Shown one piece after another: positions 26,297 to 35,319 of a DNA stretch of 64,000 nt. The notes under the pieces are model-generated. The model was not told where the DNA came from. It saw nothing but the letters and a program-made list of their open reading frames with translations, and searched no databases. The stretch comes from Mesonia hippocampi (GTDB lineage Bacteria; Bacteroidota; Bacteroidia; Flavobacteriales; Flavobacteriaceae): contig NZ_JACIFO010000011.1 in NCBI RefSeq assembly GCF_014197445.1, forward strand, positions 1 to 64,000, read 5' to 3'. Numbering within the stretch: the first letter of the stretch is position 1; each line of letters starts with the position of its first letter. A program made the translations under genes and the position numbers.

Positions 26297-27256
26297 CTAA
26301 AAATCTAGATCGCTAGCATCGTTCCAGTGTTTCTTTTGCATAATCGTTCCTTTATGCAAAATCATTAAACCTGGGTTAGCTCGGATAATGGTTTTTATGG
26401 CTGTTTCATCGGTAAAATAAAAATTGATATTAACATCATATTTTTCTTTCAGCGCAGAAACTTCTTGAGGACCAGAAGCCGATAAGCCTACTACCCGATA
26501 GTTATGTTGTTTAGCTTTTTGTATGGCTTTATTTATATTTCGCCAAGCTTGATTTTCTGATTTTGAAAGATTATAGGCTACAACTACCAATACTTTTTTA
26601 TCGTTTAATATTTCGTCTGTAAAATCATCATCCATGGTATAAAACCCAAAATCGTTGATTGATGGTAAATCTTCTCCTTTGCGCTGAATCATTCCCTCTT
26701 CTATATTCACCCCAACTTTATAGGCTCTAAAATCTATTGCAGGCAAGTGCATCAATACATAATAAGCAAAGCCTAAACAAGCTATAAACACGGCAAAAAC
26801 AATCCACTTTGCAGTTTGTTTAAAAATAGGTGTAATATATTCCCACTTAAAAAAGATTAATGCGATTAAAAGCAATAAAATTACATCTTTACTAAACGAT
26901 TGCCATGGGGTTAATGGGATGGCATCTCCAAAGCAGCCACAATCGGTTACTTTATTAAAATATGCTGAATAGAAGGTTAAAAACGTAAAGAATATAATCA
27001 TGAGCAACAAACTCCAACGTGTAAAATTCTTTGCATAGCCCAACAACAAGGTTACCCCTAACATAAGTTCATAAACAACTATAAAAATTGCTAATGCTAA
27101 TGCAAAAGGTTGTAAAAATTCTAGGTTAAGTACATCGGGTTGAAAATAATCGTTTAGTTTATAAGAAAATCCTAACGGATCGTTTAGCTTTACAAAACCG
27201 CTAAAAATAAATAATACACCTACAAAAATTCTAGCAAAATTTACGAGTAACCTCAT
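26297..27256 (-). CDS. BT_3928-like DoxX/MauE membrane protein with thioredoxin-like tail
   Basis: A 319-residue protein. The N-terminal half has four transmembrane helices of DoxX/MauE type (FARIFVGVLFIFSGFVKLNDPLG) and the cysteine motif TDCGCFGD. The C-terminal half is soluble and thioredoxin-like in layout but shows no CxxC. It is probably part of a membrane redox system together with the TlpA-like protein two genes downstream. Name taken from the Bacteroidota family I recognise; activity not known to me. Confidence 0.82.
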   Translation of the reverse strand: MRLLVNFARIFVGVLFIFSGFVKLNDPLGFSYKLNDYFQPDVLNLEFLQPFALALAIFIVVYELMLGVTLLLGYAKNFTRWSLLLMIIFFTFLTFYSAYFNKVTDCGCFGDAIPLTPWQSFSKDVILLLLIALIFFKWEYITPIFKQTAKWIVFAVFIACLGFAYYVLMHLPAIDFRAYKVGVNIEEGMIQRKGEDLPSINDFGFYTMDDDFTDEILNDKKVLVVVAYNLSKSENQAWRNINKAIQKAKQHNYRVVGLSASGPQEVSALKEKYDVNINFYFTDETAIKTIIRANPGLMILHKGTIMQKKHWNDASDLDF

Positions 27257-27351
27257 CTCTATTCTATTTTTTTATGTTGTGGAAATATACTATTTTATAC
27301 CGAAATACACTTTGTAATATGTTAAGATTTTTGCTCTTTAAAAAAACTCAC

Positions 27352-27903
27352 TTAAACTGCTGGTGTATTCTCTTCTAACAAAATCATTGCAAAAACAGCA
27401 TAATTTATAATATCCTGATAATTAGCATCTACTCCTTCACTAACTTGAGTTTCCCCGAGATTATCTTCAATTTGTTTTACCCGAAGTAATTTTTGGATAA
27501 TCAAATCTGTATGCGAGCTTATACGCAAATCTCTCCAAGCCTCGCCATAGTCATGGTTTTTATTTTCCATTAAAGTTCTGGTTACAAGCACATGCTTATC
27601 ATAAACTTCCAAAGCTTCTGCCACCAATAAATCTGGTTGTTTAGCTACGCCTTTATCCAATTGTATAAGAGCCATAATGGAATAATTGATGATTCCTATA
27701 AACTCAGATATTTCTCCTTCGTCTATTTTACGCTCTTCATTTTCTTGTAAACCACGAATACGCTGTGCTTTAATATAGATTTGATCGGTTAAAGAAGGAA
27801 GCCTTAAAACACGCCAAGCACTCCCGTAATCTTCCATCTTTTTTTTAAATAAATCGCGGCATATTTTTATCACCGAGTCATATTGCTTAAGCGTGTGTTT
27901 CAT
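27352..27903 (-). CDS. DUF1599 domain-containing protein (two repeats)
   Basis: A 183-residue soluble protein made of two copies of one domain: KKKMEDYGSAWRVLRLPSLTDQIYIKAQRIR in part, and later ENKNHDYGEAWRDLRISSHTDLIIQKLLR. Each copy has the DYGxAWRxLR signature followed by an EGxxxxxxxIINYxxxAxI helix. The pattern resembles MazG-like nucleotide pyrophosphatases, so a nucleotide-related role is possible but not shown. It is divergent from folP. Confidence 0.82.
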   Translation of the reverse strand: MKHTLKQYDSVIKICRDLFKKKMEDYGSAWRVLRLPSLTDQIYIKAQRIRGLQENEERKIDEGEISEFIGIINYSIMALIQLDKGVAKQPDLLVAEALEVYDKHVLVTRTLMENKNHDYGEAWRDLRISSHTDLIIQKLLRVKQIEDNLGETQVSEGVDANYQDIINYAVFAMILLEENTPAV

Positions 27904-28060
27904 AAAAAATTATATTTTGCGTAAATTTCGTAACTTATTTCAAGTATCTGTTTAAAATTGCCTAATTTAATTATTTTAGGCTTTCTTAGACTATATTTTA
28001 TCGGTTTTTAAACTTCTTTTAATTAATAAATAATTTTTTAAAAATTCTAAATTAAACTAA

Positions 28061-28885
28061 ATGACTATTAATTGCAAAGGCAAACTTATAGATTTTTCTG
28101 TTCCTAAGGTAATGGGGATTTTAAACCTTACGCCCGATTCATTTTACGACGGCGGGAAATATAAAAATCAAGACGAAATTCTTCTGCGTACAGAAAAAAT
28201 GCTAAACGAAGGTGCTAATTTTATCGATATAGGCGGTTATAGCAGCAAGCCTAACGCTAGTTTTGTTACAGAAGAAGAAGAAATAAAACGGGTTATACCT
28301 ATTGTAAAATTACTGGCTGAGACTTTTCCCGATATTTTAATTTCGGTAGATAGCTTTAGGGCAAAAGTTGCCCAAGAAAGTATTGCTGCTGGTGCAGCGA
28401 TAATCAACGATATTTCGGCGGGAAATCTTGACGATAAAATGATTCCTACCATAGGGAAATTACAAGTACCTTACCTTATGATGCACATGCGTGGTACACC
28501 GCAAACCATGCAAACAAAAACCACCTACAATAACTTGACACAGGAAATAAACTACTATTTTTCGCAAAAAATACAAGAAGCTTATAACGCCGGGATTAAC
28601 GATATTATCATCGATCCAGGTTTTGGGTTTGCCAAAACCACCGAACAAAATTTTGAACTTTTTAAACAATTAGATATTTTCAAACATTTTCAATTGCCTA
28701 TATTGGTTGGAATTTCTAGAAAATCTATGCTTTATAAAACCCTAGAAACCACACCCGATAATGCCTTAAATGCTACCAGTGTTTTAAACACTTATGCCTT
28801 GTTAAACGGGGCTAATATATTACGTGTTCATGATGTAAAAGAAGCGGTAGAATGTGTAAAACTTACCCAGAAACTTATGTTTTAA
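28061..28885 (+). CDS. folP: Dihydropteroate synthase
   Basis: A 274-residue TIM-barrel enzyme of folate synthesis that condenses p-aminobenzoate with hydroxymethyldihydropterin diphosphate; target of sulfonamides. Motifs present: VMGILNLTPDSFYDGG, INDISAG, MHMRGTPQTMQ, IIDPGFGFAKT, VGISRKSML and a C-terminal RVHDVKEAVE. All key positions look intact. It is followed 27 bases later by cdaA, an arrangement typical of Flavobacteriaceae. Confidence 0.96.
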   Translation: MTINCKGKLIDFSVPKVMGILNLTPDSFYDGGKYKNQDEILLRTEKMLNEGANFIDIGGYSSKPNASFVTEEEEIKRVIPIVKLLAETFPDILISVDSFRAKVAQESIAAGAAIINDISAGNLDDKMIPTIGKLQVPYLMMHMRGTPQTMQTKTTYNNLTQEINYYFSQKIQEAYNAGINDIIIDPGFGFAKTTEQNFELFKQLDIFKHFQLPILVGISRKSMLYKTLETTPDNALNATSVLNTYALLNGANILRVHDVKEAVECVKLTQKLMF

Positions 28886-28912
28886 TTTTTTACATTTACA
28901 AAAAAGAAATTC

Positions 28913-29701
28913 ATGTTAGATTCTTTTGATTTTTTAGACTTACGTTTTCTAGACATCTTAGATATTGTTCTCGTTGCCGTTTTACTTTATTATATCTATA
29001 AATTGGTAAAAGGCACCGCTGCAATTAATATTTTTATAGGTATTGCTGTTATCTATCTAGTTTGGTTGCTTACACAATTGCTACGTATGGAGATGCTTAG
29101 CACTATTTTAGGGCAATTTATAGGAGCAGGAATGTTTGCGCTTATTGTAGTTTTTCAGCAAGAAATAAGAAAATTTTTACTTATGGTAGGCTCTACCAAT
29201 TTCAGGTCTAAAAACAGCATATTTAGACAATTTAAGTTTTTAAAAATTGAAGATGAAGATACACGTACAGATGTAGAAGCTGTTATTGGTGCTTGTGAAA
29301 ACATGGGAAAAGAACGCACTGGAGCCCTTATTGTTATTCAACGAAATACAAAACTAGATTTTGTAAAAAACACAGGTGATAAAATGCAAATAGAAATCAA
29401 CCAACCCATTATAGAAGCGGTTTTTTTTAAAAATTCTACCTTACATGATGGCGCTATGATCATAGAAGACAATACCATTACGGCTACACGTGTAATTTTA
29501 CCGGTATCTAACGATAGGAAAATCCCTTTGCGTTTTGGACTTCGCCATAGAGCCGCACTAGGAATTAGCGAAAAAACCGATGCTATTGCACTTGTAGTAA
29601 GTGAAGAGACTGGGAAAATTTCTTATATTAAAAATGGTAATTTTGAGTTTTATGATTCTATCCAAGAACTTACCCATAAAATTAAAAAAGACCTTCGTTA
29701 A
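28913..29701 (+). CDS. cdaA: Diadenylate cyclase CdaA
   Basis: A 262-residue membrane enzyme that makes cyclic di-AMP from two ATP. Three transmembrane helices (about 15-85) precede the DAC domain with the catalytic DGA (179-181, in TLHDGAMII) and RHRAA (211-215). Length fits CdaA. No CdaR regulator gene is beside it, as expected outside Firmicutes. It lies 27 bases after folP; the ABC exporter gene converges on it 2 bases downstream. Confidence 0.95.
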   Translation: MLDSFDFLDLRFLDILDIVLVAVLLYYIYKLVKGTAAINIFIGIAVIYLVWLLTQLLRMEMLSTILGQFIGAGMFALIVVFQQEIRKFLLMVGSTNFRSKNSIFRQFKFLKIEDEDTRTDVEAVIGACENMGKERTGALIVIQRNTKLDFVKNTGDKMQIEINQPIIEAVFFKNSTLHDGAMIIEDNTITATRVILPVSNDRKIPLRFGLRHRAALGISEKTDAIALVVSEETGKISYIKNGNFEFYDSIQELTHKIKKDLR

Positions 29702-29703
29702 TT

Positions 29704-31476
29704 TTACACATCTAATGTATTCTCTTGTAAAAACTGAACCTCATACAAGTTTCGGTAATAACCATTCTCTTTTTCTAGCAACTCATCATGTTTGCCCATT
29801 TCTACAATTTGTCCAGCGTCCATTACAATAATCTTATCTGCCTTTTTTATCGTTGCTAATCGGTGAGCAATTACAATAGAGGTTCTTCCTTTTGTAATAC
29901 GCTCGGTAGCATCTTGCATTAATTGTTCACTATAAGTATCTACCGATGATGTGGCTTCATCTAAAATTAAAATACTTGGCTTGCTTACATAAGCCCTTAA
30001 AAAAGCAATAAGTTGACGCTGTCCTGAAGAAAGCATTACCCCTCTTTCTTTTACATTATATTGATACCCGTTAGGTAAGCTCATAATAAAATCGTGCACC
30101 CCAATGGCTTTTGCCGCTGTAATAACATCTTCTTCTGTAATAGAATTTTCTTTTAGCGTAATGTTATTCATAATGGTGTCGGCAAACAAAAACACATCTT
30201 GTAACACTACGGCTATCTGATTACGTAAAGAGGCTAACGTATAATCTTTTACCGAAACCCCATCTATACTAATGGTTCCGCTATCTATTTCATAAAACCT
30301 ATTTAACAAATTAATGATGGTACTTTTTCCTGCTCCTGTGGCTCCTACTATAGCTACGGTTTCTCCTTCATTTACAGCAAAGCTTATTCCTTTTAGCACT
30401 TCTTCTCCTTTAATATAGCTAAACCTTACCTCATTAAATTGTATTGCTCCTTTTAATTGCTTTGCCTCTATTGCACCTACATCTGTTATGGAGGCTTGTG
30501 TATCTAAAATTTTAAAAACTCTATTGGCTGCCACCATTCCCATTTGTAAGGTATTAAACTTTTCGGCAATTTGTCTTAAAGGCCTAAATAGCATTTGTGT
30601 AAGCTGTATAAACATTACAATAAGTCCTAGCGATAAATTGTTGTTTTCTACAATTTGCATTCCGCCATACCATACCAATACACCTATGGTTATCGAGGTG
30701 GCAACTTCGGCAACGGGAAAGAAAATAGAATTATACCAAACCGTTTTTATCCAAGCTTTTTTATGCTTTGCATTAATGGCTTTAAATCGCTCATATTCTG
30801 CATTTTCTCTACCAAAAATTTGTACAATTTTCATTCCTGTAATTCGTTCTTGCACAAAAGAATTTAGGTTTGCTACTTGTGTACGCACTTCTTCAAAGGC
30901 CGATTTCATTTTCTGCTGAAAAACCCGCGTTGCATATAATATAAACGGCATAACCAAAAGTACAACGATACTTAATTTCCAGCTCTGATAAAACATAAAA
31001 CCTACTACCACCAACATTTTTAATAAATCGCTTATAATCATAAACAAGCCTTGACTAAAAATGCTTGCAATGGTTTCGATATCGCTTACCGCACGTGTTA
31101 CAAGTCTACCTACTGCAGAGTTATCGTAATATTGTTTTTTAAACCCTAGCATGTGTTCAAAAAGTTTTACTCGAATATCTCGTATCACCTCTTGTCCTAA
31201 CCAATTGGCATAATAAATAAAACCAAACTGAAAAATAACCTCCAACACCAAAGTAATAAGCATAAGAGCTGTGTAGTAAACAAGGTTATCGTAATCTTGA
31301 GTATTGATAGACAAATCTATAGCCTCTTGAGTAAGGTAAGGCCTTACAATAGCAAAAACAGAAAGTATTATTGCTGCAAAAGCCACAAAATAAAATACAA
31401 ACTTATACGGCTTTGTAAACTTTAGTAATCGCTTAAAAAGCGAATAATCAAATGCATTTCCTGAATTATTTATCAT
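29704..31476 (-). CDS. ABC exporter, fused permease and ATPase (MsbA/multidrug type)
   Basis: A 590-residue half-transporter that works as a dimer. The six-helix ABC membrane domain (about 20-310) precedes the nucleotide-binding domain: Walker A GATGAGKST, Q-loop VLQDVFLFADT, signature MLSSGQRQLIAFLRA, Walker B ILILDEATSSVD and switch His in IVIAHRLAT. The substrate may be a lipid or drug. The gene start overlaps the truA end by 11 bases, so the two are probably translated from one message. Confidence 0.93.
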   Translation of the reverse strand: MINNSGNAFDYSLFKRLLKFTKPYKFVFYFVAFAAIILSVFAIVRPYLTQEAIDLSINTQDYDNLVYYTALMLITLVLEVIFQFGFIYYANWLGQEVIRDIRVKLFEHMLGFKKQYYDNSAVGRLVTRAVSDIETIASIFSQGLFMIISDLLKMLVVVGFMFYQSWKLSIVVLLVMPFILYATRVFQQKMKSAFEEVRTQVANLNSFVQERITGMKIVQIFGRENAEYERFKAINAKHKKAWIKTVWYNSIFFPVAEVATSITIGVLVWYGGMQIVENNNLSLGLIVMFIQLTQMLFRPLRQIAEKFNTLQMGMVAANRVFKILDTQASITDVGAIEAKQLKGAIQFNEVRFSYIKGEEVLKGISFAVNEGETVAIVGATGAGKSTIINLLNRFYEIDSGTISIDGVSVKDYTLASLRNQIAVVLQDVFLFADTIMNNITLKENSITEEDVITAAKAIGVHDFIMSLPNGYQYNVKERGVMLSSGQRQLIAFLRAYVSKPSILILDEATSSVDTYSEQLMQDATERITKGRTSIVIAHRLATIKKADKIIVMDAGQIVEMGKHDELLEKENGYYRNLYEVQFLQENTLDV

Positions 31477-32221
31477 TTTTCTCTAAAATTCGATTAGGAT
31501 AAGCTACTTCTGTCAAAAACAAACCTTGAGCGGGTACAGAAAAACCTGCTTTTCCACGATCTTTACTTTTTATTATTTCTTGAATCCTTTCGGGCGGAAT
31601 TTTCCCTAAGCCAACTTCCAGCAATGTTCCTACAATAGCTCGTACCATATTACGCAAAAACCTATTTGCCTTTATGGTGAATATGAGTTTCTCTTCTTTT
31701 TTTTCCCAAACAGCCTGCTCTATAGTACAAAAATAAGTATATACATCGGTTTTACTTTTTGAAAAACACTGAAAATCGGCTTCTTTAATTAAATAAACTG
31801 CGGCTTGATTCATTTTCTCTACAGACAAAGGCCTCGCCATGTAATAAGAATAAGCGGCTAAAAATGGATTTTTCTCAATACTAATTACATATTCATAAGT
31901 ACGGCTAATGGCATCAAAACGAGCATGAGCCTCATCATGAACACTAAAAATACGCTTCACCCCTATTGTATTAGGTAAAAATCTATTTAATTTATACACA
32001 AGTTGTTTTTCATCTATAGGTTTTTCTATATCAAAATGGGCAAATAGTTGTTTTGCATGTACTCCAGCATCTGTACGTCCTGCCCCTACAATGGATAGTT
32101 CTTGATTAAGCAATACACTTAAAGCTTTCTCGAGGTGTTCTTGCACGCTCTCTGCATTTGGTTGTATTTGCCAACCATGAAAAGATTGACCATCGTAAGC
32201 TAATTCTATAAAATACCTCAA
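31466..32221 (-). CDS. truA: tRNA pseudouridine(38-40) synthase TruA
   Basis: This enzyme isomerises uridines 38-40 of the tRNA anticodon arm. The catalytic Asp is in the motif GAGRTDAGVHA; other family motifs are FHGWQIQPNAESVQ and RNMVRAIVGTLLEVG. An upstream ATG at 32254 lies next to a TAnnTTTG promoter element (32244-32251), so the message would start after it. The TTG at 32221 (MRYFIELAYDGQSFHG) matches the usual TruA N-terminus and is preferred; that gives 251 residues. Confidence 0.9.
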   Translation of the reverse strand: MRYFIELAYDGQSFHGWQIQPNAESVQEHLEKALSVLLNQELSIVGAGRTDAGVHAKQLFAHFDIEKPIDEKQLVYKLNRFLPNTIGVKRIFSVHDEAHARFDAISRTYEYVISIEKNPFLAAYSYYMARPLSVEKMNQAAVYLIKEADFQCFSKSKTDVYTYFCTIEQAVWEKKEEKLIFTIKANRFLRNMVRAIVGTLLEVGLGKIPPERIQEIIKSKDRGKAGFSVPAQGLFLTEVAYPNRILEKNDK

Positions 32222-32243
32222 ACTTTCTATGTAATTTTGTTCA

Positions 32244-32251
32244 CAAAGATA
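32244..32251 (-). promoter_or_regulatory. TAnnTTTG -7 element (TATCTTTG) for truA
   Basis: It matches the Bacteroidota -7 consensus on the minus strand. A start about 7 bases downstream (near 32237) would exclude ATG 32254 and leave TTG 32221 as the truA start. No TTG lies at the usual -33 spacing. Confidence 0.45.
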
Positions 32252-32275
32252 CATAACTAAGAATTTTTACACCCC

Positions 32276-32770
32276 TTGAAACAAATACTTTTATTAAGCG
32301 ATACCCATAGTTATATTGACGATAGGATTTTACATTATGCTTCTCTAGCCGATGAAGTTTGGCATGCCGGTGATATTGGCTCGCTAGATGTTACCGATAA
32401 ACTCGCAGAAGTTGCTCCGTTAAAAGCTGTTTATGGCAATATTGACGACCATAAGGCCAGAAAAACCTTTCCGTTACACCAACGCTTTTTATGTGAAGAA
32501 GTTTCGGTATGGATAACACATATTGGTGGATACCCACCTAAATACAATACTAAAATACGTTCGCTTTTAAAAGAAAACCCTCCTAAGCTTTTTATCTGTG
32601 GGCATTCGCACATTTTAAAAGTTATGTTTGATAAAACCTTAAAAACCCTTCACATGAATCCTGGAGCGGCAGGAAAACATGGCTTTCATCAGCAGCGCAC
32701 CATGCTACGCTTTTGCATAGATAAAACCGAAATTAAAAATCTCGAAGTAATAGAACTAGGAAAAAGGTAA
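32276..32770 (+). CDS. YfcE/MJ0936-family metallophosphodiesterase
   Basis: A 164-residue calcineurin-like phosphoesterase. Metal ligands are visible in LLLSDTHSYID, VWHAGDIGS, YGNIDDH, ITHIGGYPP, ICGHSHILK and a C-terminal HMNPGAAGKHG. The family hydrolyses small phosphodiesters such as cyclic nucleotides or artificial esters; the natural substrate here is unknown. The start is TTG, read from the frame and the conserved first strand. It is divergent from truA, also TTG-started. Confidence 0.9.
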   Translation: MKQILLLSDTHSYIDDRILHYASLADEVWHAGDIGSLDVTDKLAEVAPLKAVYGNIDDHKARKTFPLHQRFLCEEVSVWITHIGGYPPKYNTKIRSLLKENPPKLFICGHSHILKVMFDKTLKTLHMNPGAAGKHGFHQQRTMLRFCIDKTEIKNLEVIELGKR

Positions 32771-32773
32771 TAA

Positions 32774-32799
32774 AAAAACCCCGATACTTCGGGGTTTTT
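32774..32799 (+). terminator. Intrinsic terminator
   Basis: AAAAACCCCGA pairs with the following TTCGGGGTTTTT around a 4-base loop. It lies just after the phosphodiesterase stop and can also serve the converging DUF4293 gene. Confidence 0.85.
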
Positions 32800-32828
32800 A
32801 ACGCACTAATACTACTAAGATGTTAGGT

Positions 32829-33239
32829 TTATCGGAATCGATCTACAGATTTTACAAGAGCTTCATCCTTTTTAATTGCCTTATTGGCTAACACTAAAAA
32901 AACGATAGAAAGAATAGGAATCAGCATCCCAATACCCTTCTCAGAAATATTCATTTCTCCAGGTAAGCTTAGCGACCAATACACAAAAAATCCTAGTAAA
33001 ATAAAGTTTGATACTATATTTAAACGCCCCATAACAAATTGAAGCTGTCTATTTTTAAATAAAAAAATACTTACTAAAGCCATAAAAGCAGAACCTATAA
33101 AAATGCTCTTTGCTAAAAGAACATCAATAGCATAAACGGCAGCACCTTCTGGTGTGGTCCATAACGGAAAAATAAAAGGCAGTACACTCCCTAAAAGTAC
33201 TACTATGAGTAAGTATATGCTTTGTATTCGTTGAATCAT
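32829..33239 (-). CDS. DUF4293 membrane protein
   Basis: A 136-residue inner-membrane protein with four hydrophobic helices; N-terminus MIQRIQSIYLLIVVLLGS, a highly conserved start for this Bacteroidota family. A longer frame opens at 33341, but a TAnnTTTG element at 33259-33266 lies inside it and the extra residues have low-complexity composition, so ATG 33239 is chosen. The function is unknown. It is divergent from rho, a usual neighbour. Confidence 0.85.
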   Translation of the reverse strand: MIQRIQSIYLLIVVLLGSVLPFIFPLWTTPEGAAVYAIDVLLAKSIFIGSAFMALVSIFLFKNRQLQFVMGRLNIVSNFILLGFFVYWSLSLPGEMNISEKGIGMLIPILSIVFLVLANKAIKKDEALVKSVDRFR

Positions 33240-33258
33240 TACTTTTTTGGTTTCGTCG

Positions 33259-33266
33259 CAAATGTA
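33259..33266 (-). promoter_or_regulatory. TAnnTTTG -7 element (TACATTTG) for the DUF4293 gene
   Basis: It is an exact consensus match on the minus strand, 20 bases before ATG 33239. It supports the shorter start. Confidence 0.5.
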
Positions 33267-33312
33267 GGCTTTTATTTTCAAAAAAAATATTTTCATATAA
33301 AAAATAAAATTG

Positions 33313-33320
33313 TACATTTG
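33313..33320 (+). promoter_or_regulatory. TAnnTTTG -7 element (TACATTTG) for rho
   Basis: It is an exact consensus match on the plus strand, about 120 bases before the rho ATG. The leader between them is AT-rich; no clear -33 TTG precedes it. Confidence 0.45.
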
Positions 33321-33443
33321 CAGTAACAAATCGTAACCCACTCATATAAGGTTACTTGTTGCTTCAATAAAAAAATCACATCTCTTTAAAGTATATTATT
33401 TAGTTTTCACTAAAAAATAGTACATATCATTATTTAAGAATAC

Positions 33444-35192
33444 ATGTTAGACATTTCAGAATTAAAAGCCAAGAAACTACCCGAGCTTCAAGAAATTGCA
33501 CAATCGCTTAATGTACCCAAATACCGCTACTTAAGAAAATTAGATTTAGTATACCAAATTCTAGATCACCAAGCAGCTAACCCACAGGAAGTAAAAGCAG
33601 TTCTACAAGACAATAAATCAACCAACGAAACAGTGACTGAAAATAGAAGTAAGCCTGATAATAATACAAAAAAAGTTGTAGATAGTAAAGTTGATAACAA
33701 AAAGGAAGAGCATTCTAAAAAACAAAAACGTCCTCGTACAGCTAAAAACAATACCAGAACAAACTCAACTTCCAAGCCCGCTGTTAACAATGATAACAGA
33801 GAGCAAAAACAAGCTCAAAAAACTAAACCCGCTACTAGCACTAACGAGCAGACAGACAACTCTGTAAACAATAAAGGAGACAACAAGAATAAATCCAATT
33901 TTGAGAACAATCAAAAAAGGAAACATCAAAAGGATAGCAAAAATCCTCAAAAAAATCAGCAGAAAGACAACAAAAACCAACAAAACAACAATTCTGCCAA
34001 CCACAATAACAAGAAACAAACGCAAAAAAATGGCAACCGCGATAACCGCAACCGTTACCGAGAGCCAGACTATGAGTTTGAGGCTATTATAGAAAGCGAA
34101 GGTGTTTTAGACATTATGCAAGATGGTTATGGTTTCTTACGCTCGTCAGATTACAATTACCTTTCTTCTCCAGACGATATTTACGTATCACAATCACAAA
34201 TTAGATTATTTGGTTTAAAAACTGGAGACACCGTATTAGGCGAAGTTCGCCCTCCTAAAGAAGGCGAAAAATACTTCCCACTAATCAAAGTAAGTAAAAT
34301 TAATGGGCTAGACCCACAAGTAGTTAGAGACCGGGTTTCGTTTGAACACTTAACCCCTCTTTTCCCACAAGAAAAGTTTAAGATAACAGAAAAGCAAAGC
34401 TCTATCTCTACACGTATCATCGATTTATTTTCCCCTATAGGAAAAGGACAACGAGGCATGATTGTATCGCAACCAAAAACAGGTAAAACAATGTTATTAA
34501 AAGACATTGCCAATGCCATTGCAGCAAATCATCCAGAGGTATATCAAATTGTTTTATTAATAGACGAGCGCCCAGAAGAAGTAACCGACATGCAACGCCA
34601 CGTAAAAGGAGAAGTTGTCGCTTCTACTTTTGATAAGGAAGCCCACGAACACGTTCGCGTAGCAAACATCGTATTAGAAAAAGCAAAACGCTTGGTAGAA
34701 TGCGGACACGATGTTGTAATCCTATTAGACTCTATTACCCGTCTAGCAAGAGCATACAACACCGTACAACCAGCCAGCGGAAAAGTATTAAGTGGTGGTG
34801 TAGATGCAAATGCCTTACATAAACCTAAACGTTTCTTTGGAGCTGCACGTAACATCGAAGGCGGAGGCTCTCTCTCTATCATAGCTACAGCATTAACCGA
34901 TACAGGTTCTAAAATGGACGAAGTTATCTTTGAAGAATTTAAAGGAACAGGAAACATGGAGTTACAATTAGACAGAAAAATTGCCAACCGCCGTATATTC
35001 CCTGCTATAGACCTCACCTCCTCGAGTACAAGACGAGACGATTTATTGTTAGACGAGCAAAGCATACAACGTATGTGGATAATGCGTAAATACTTAGCCG
35101 ATATGAATCCTATAGAAGCTATGGAATTTATTAGCGACCGCATAAAAAGCACCCGTTCTAACGAAGAGTTTTTACTTTCGATGAATAGATAA
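33444..35192 (+). CDS. rho: Transcription termination factor Rho with long disordered insertion
   Basis: A 582-residue hexameric RNA helicase that terminates transcription. An N-terminal Rho_N-like segment (1-50, [19 protein letters not shown]) is followed by about 155 residues very rich in Lys, Asn, Gln and Thr (about 52-208). The RNA-binding OSB fold ([15 protein letters not shown]) and RecA-like motor follow: Walker A QPKTGKT (about 343-349), Walker [17 protein letters not shown], and the Q/R loops. E. coli Rho has 419 residues; the insertion explains the difference and is typical for Bacteroidota. A terminator hairpin follows. Confidence 0.96.
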   Translation: MLDISELKAKKLPELQEIAQSLNVPKYRYLRKLDLVYQILDHQAANPQEVKAVLQDNKSTNETVTENRSKPDNNTKKVVDSKVDNKKEEHSKKQKRPRTAKNNTRTNSTSKPAVNNDNREQKQAQKTKPATSTNEQTDNSVNNKGDNKNKSNFENNQKRKHQKDSKNPQKNQQKDNKNQQNNNSANHNNKKQTQKNGNRDNRNRYREPDYEFEAIIESEGVLDIMQDGYGFLRSSDYNYLSSPDDIYVSQSQIRLFGLKTGDTVLGEVRPPKEGEKYFPLIKVSKINGLDPQVVRDRVSFEHLTPLFPQEKFKITEKQSSISTRIIDLFSPIGKGQRGMIVSQPKTGKTMLLKDIANAIAANHPEVYQIVLLIDERPEEVTDMQRHVKGEVVASTFDKEAHEHVRVANIVLEKAKRLVECGHDVVILLDSITRLARAYNTVQPASGKVLSGGVDANALHKPKRFFGAARNIEGGGSLSIIATALTDTGSKMDEVIFEEFKGTGNMELQLDRKIANRRIFPAIDLTSSSTRRDDLLLDEQSIQRMWIMRKYLADMNPIEAMEFISDRIKSTRSNEEFLLSMNR

Positions 35193-35216
35193 AATCACAA
35201 AAAACAATACAAAACC

Positions 35217-35242
35217 AAAACCCTGCAAAAAAGCAGGGTTTT
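35217..35242 (+). terminator. Intrinsic terminator of rho
   Basis: AAAACCCTGC and GCAGGGTTTT pair around AAAAAA, followed by more T. Confidence 0.85.
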
Positions 35243-35266
35243 TTAGTCAAGAAAACTCACTACCTC

Positions 35267-35296
35267 TTGTACAAAAAAATTATAGGTTTATCTTTG
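35267..35296 (+). promoter_or_regulatory. Promoter of the thrS-infC-rpmI-rplT operon
   Basis: TTG (35267-35269), a 19-base spacer and TATCTTTG (35289-35296) match both halves of the Bacteroidota promoter consensus. The expected start near 35303 leaves a leader of under 20 bases before the thrS ATG, so no T-box or attenuator fits. Confidence 0.7.
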
Positions 35297-35319
35297 CAGG
35301 ATATAGAAAAAATCGTCTC

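Noticed and set aside
32222-32254. ATG start for truA at 32254
   Set aside because: It adjoins a -7 promoter element that should lie upstream of the transcript start, and the added residues do not resemble the TruA N-terminus.
33240-33341. Longer N-terminus for the DUF4293 protein
   Set aside because: A -7 element lies inside it and the family starts at MIQRIQ.
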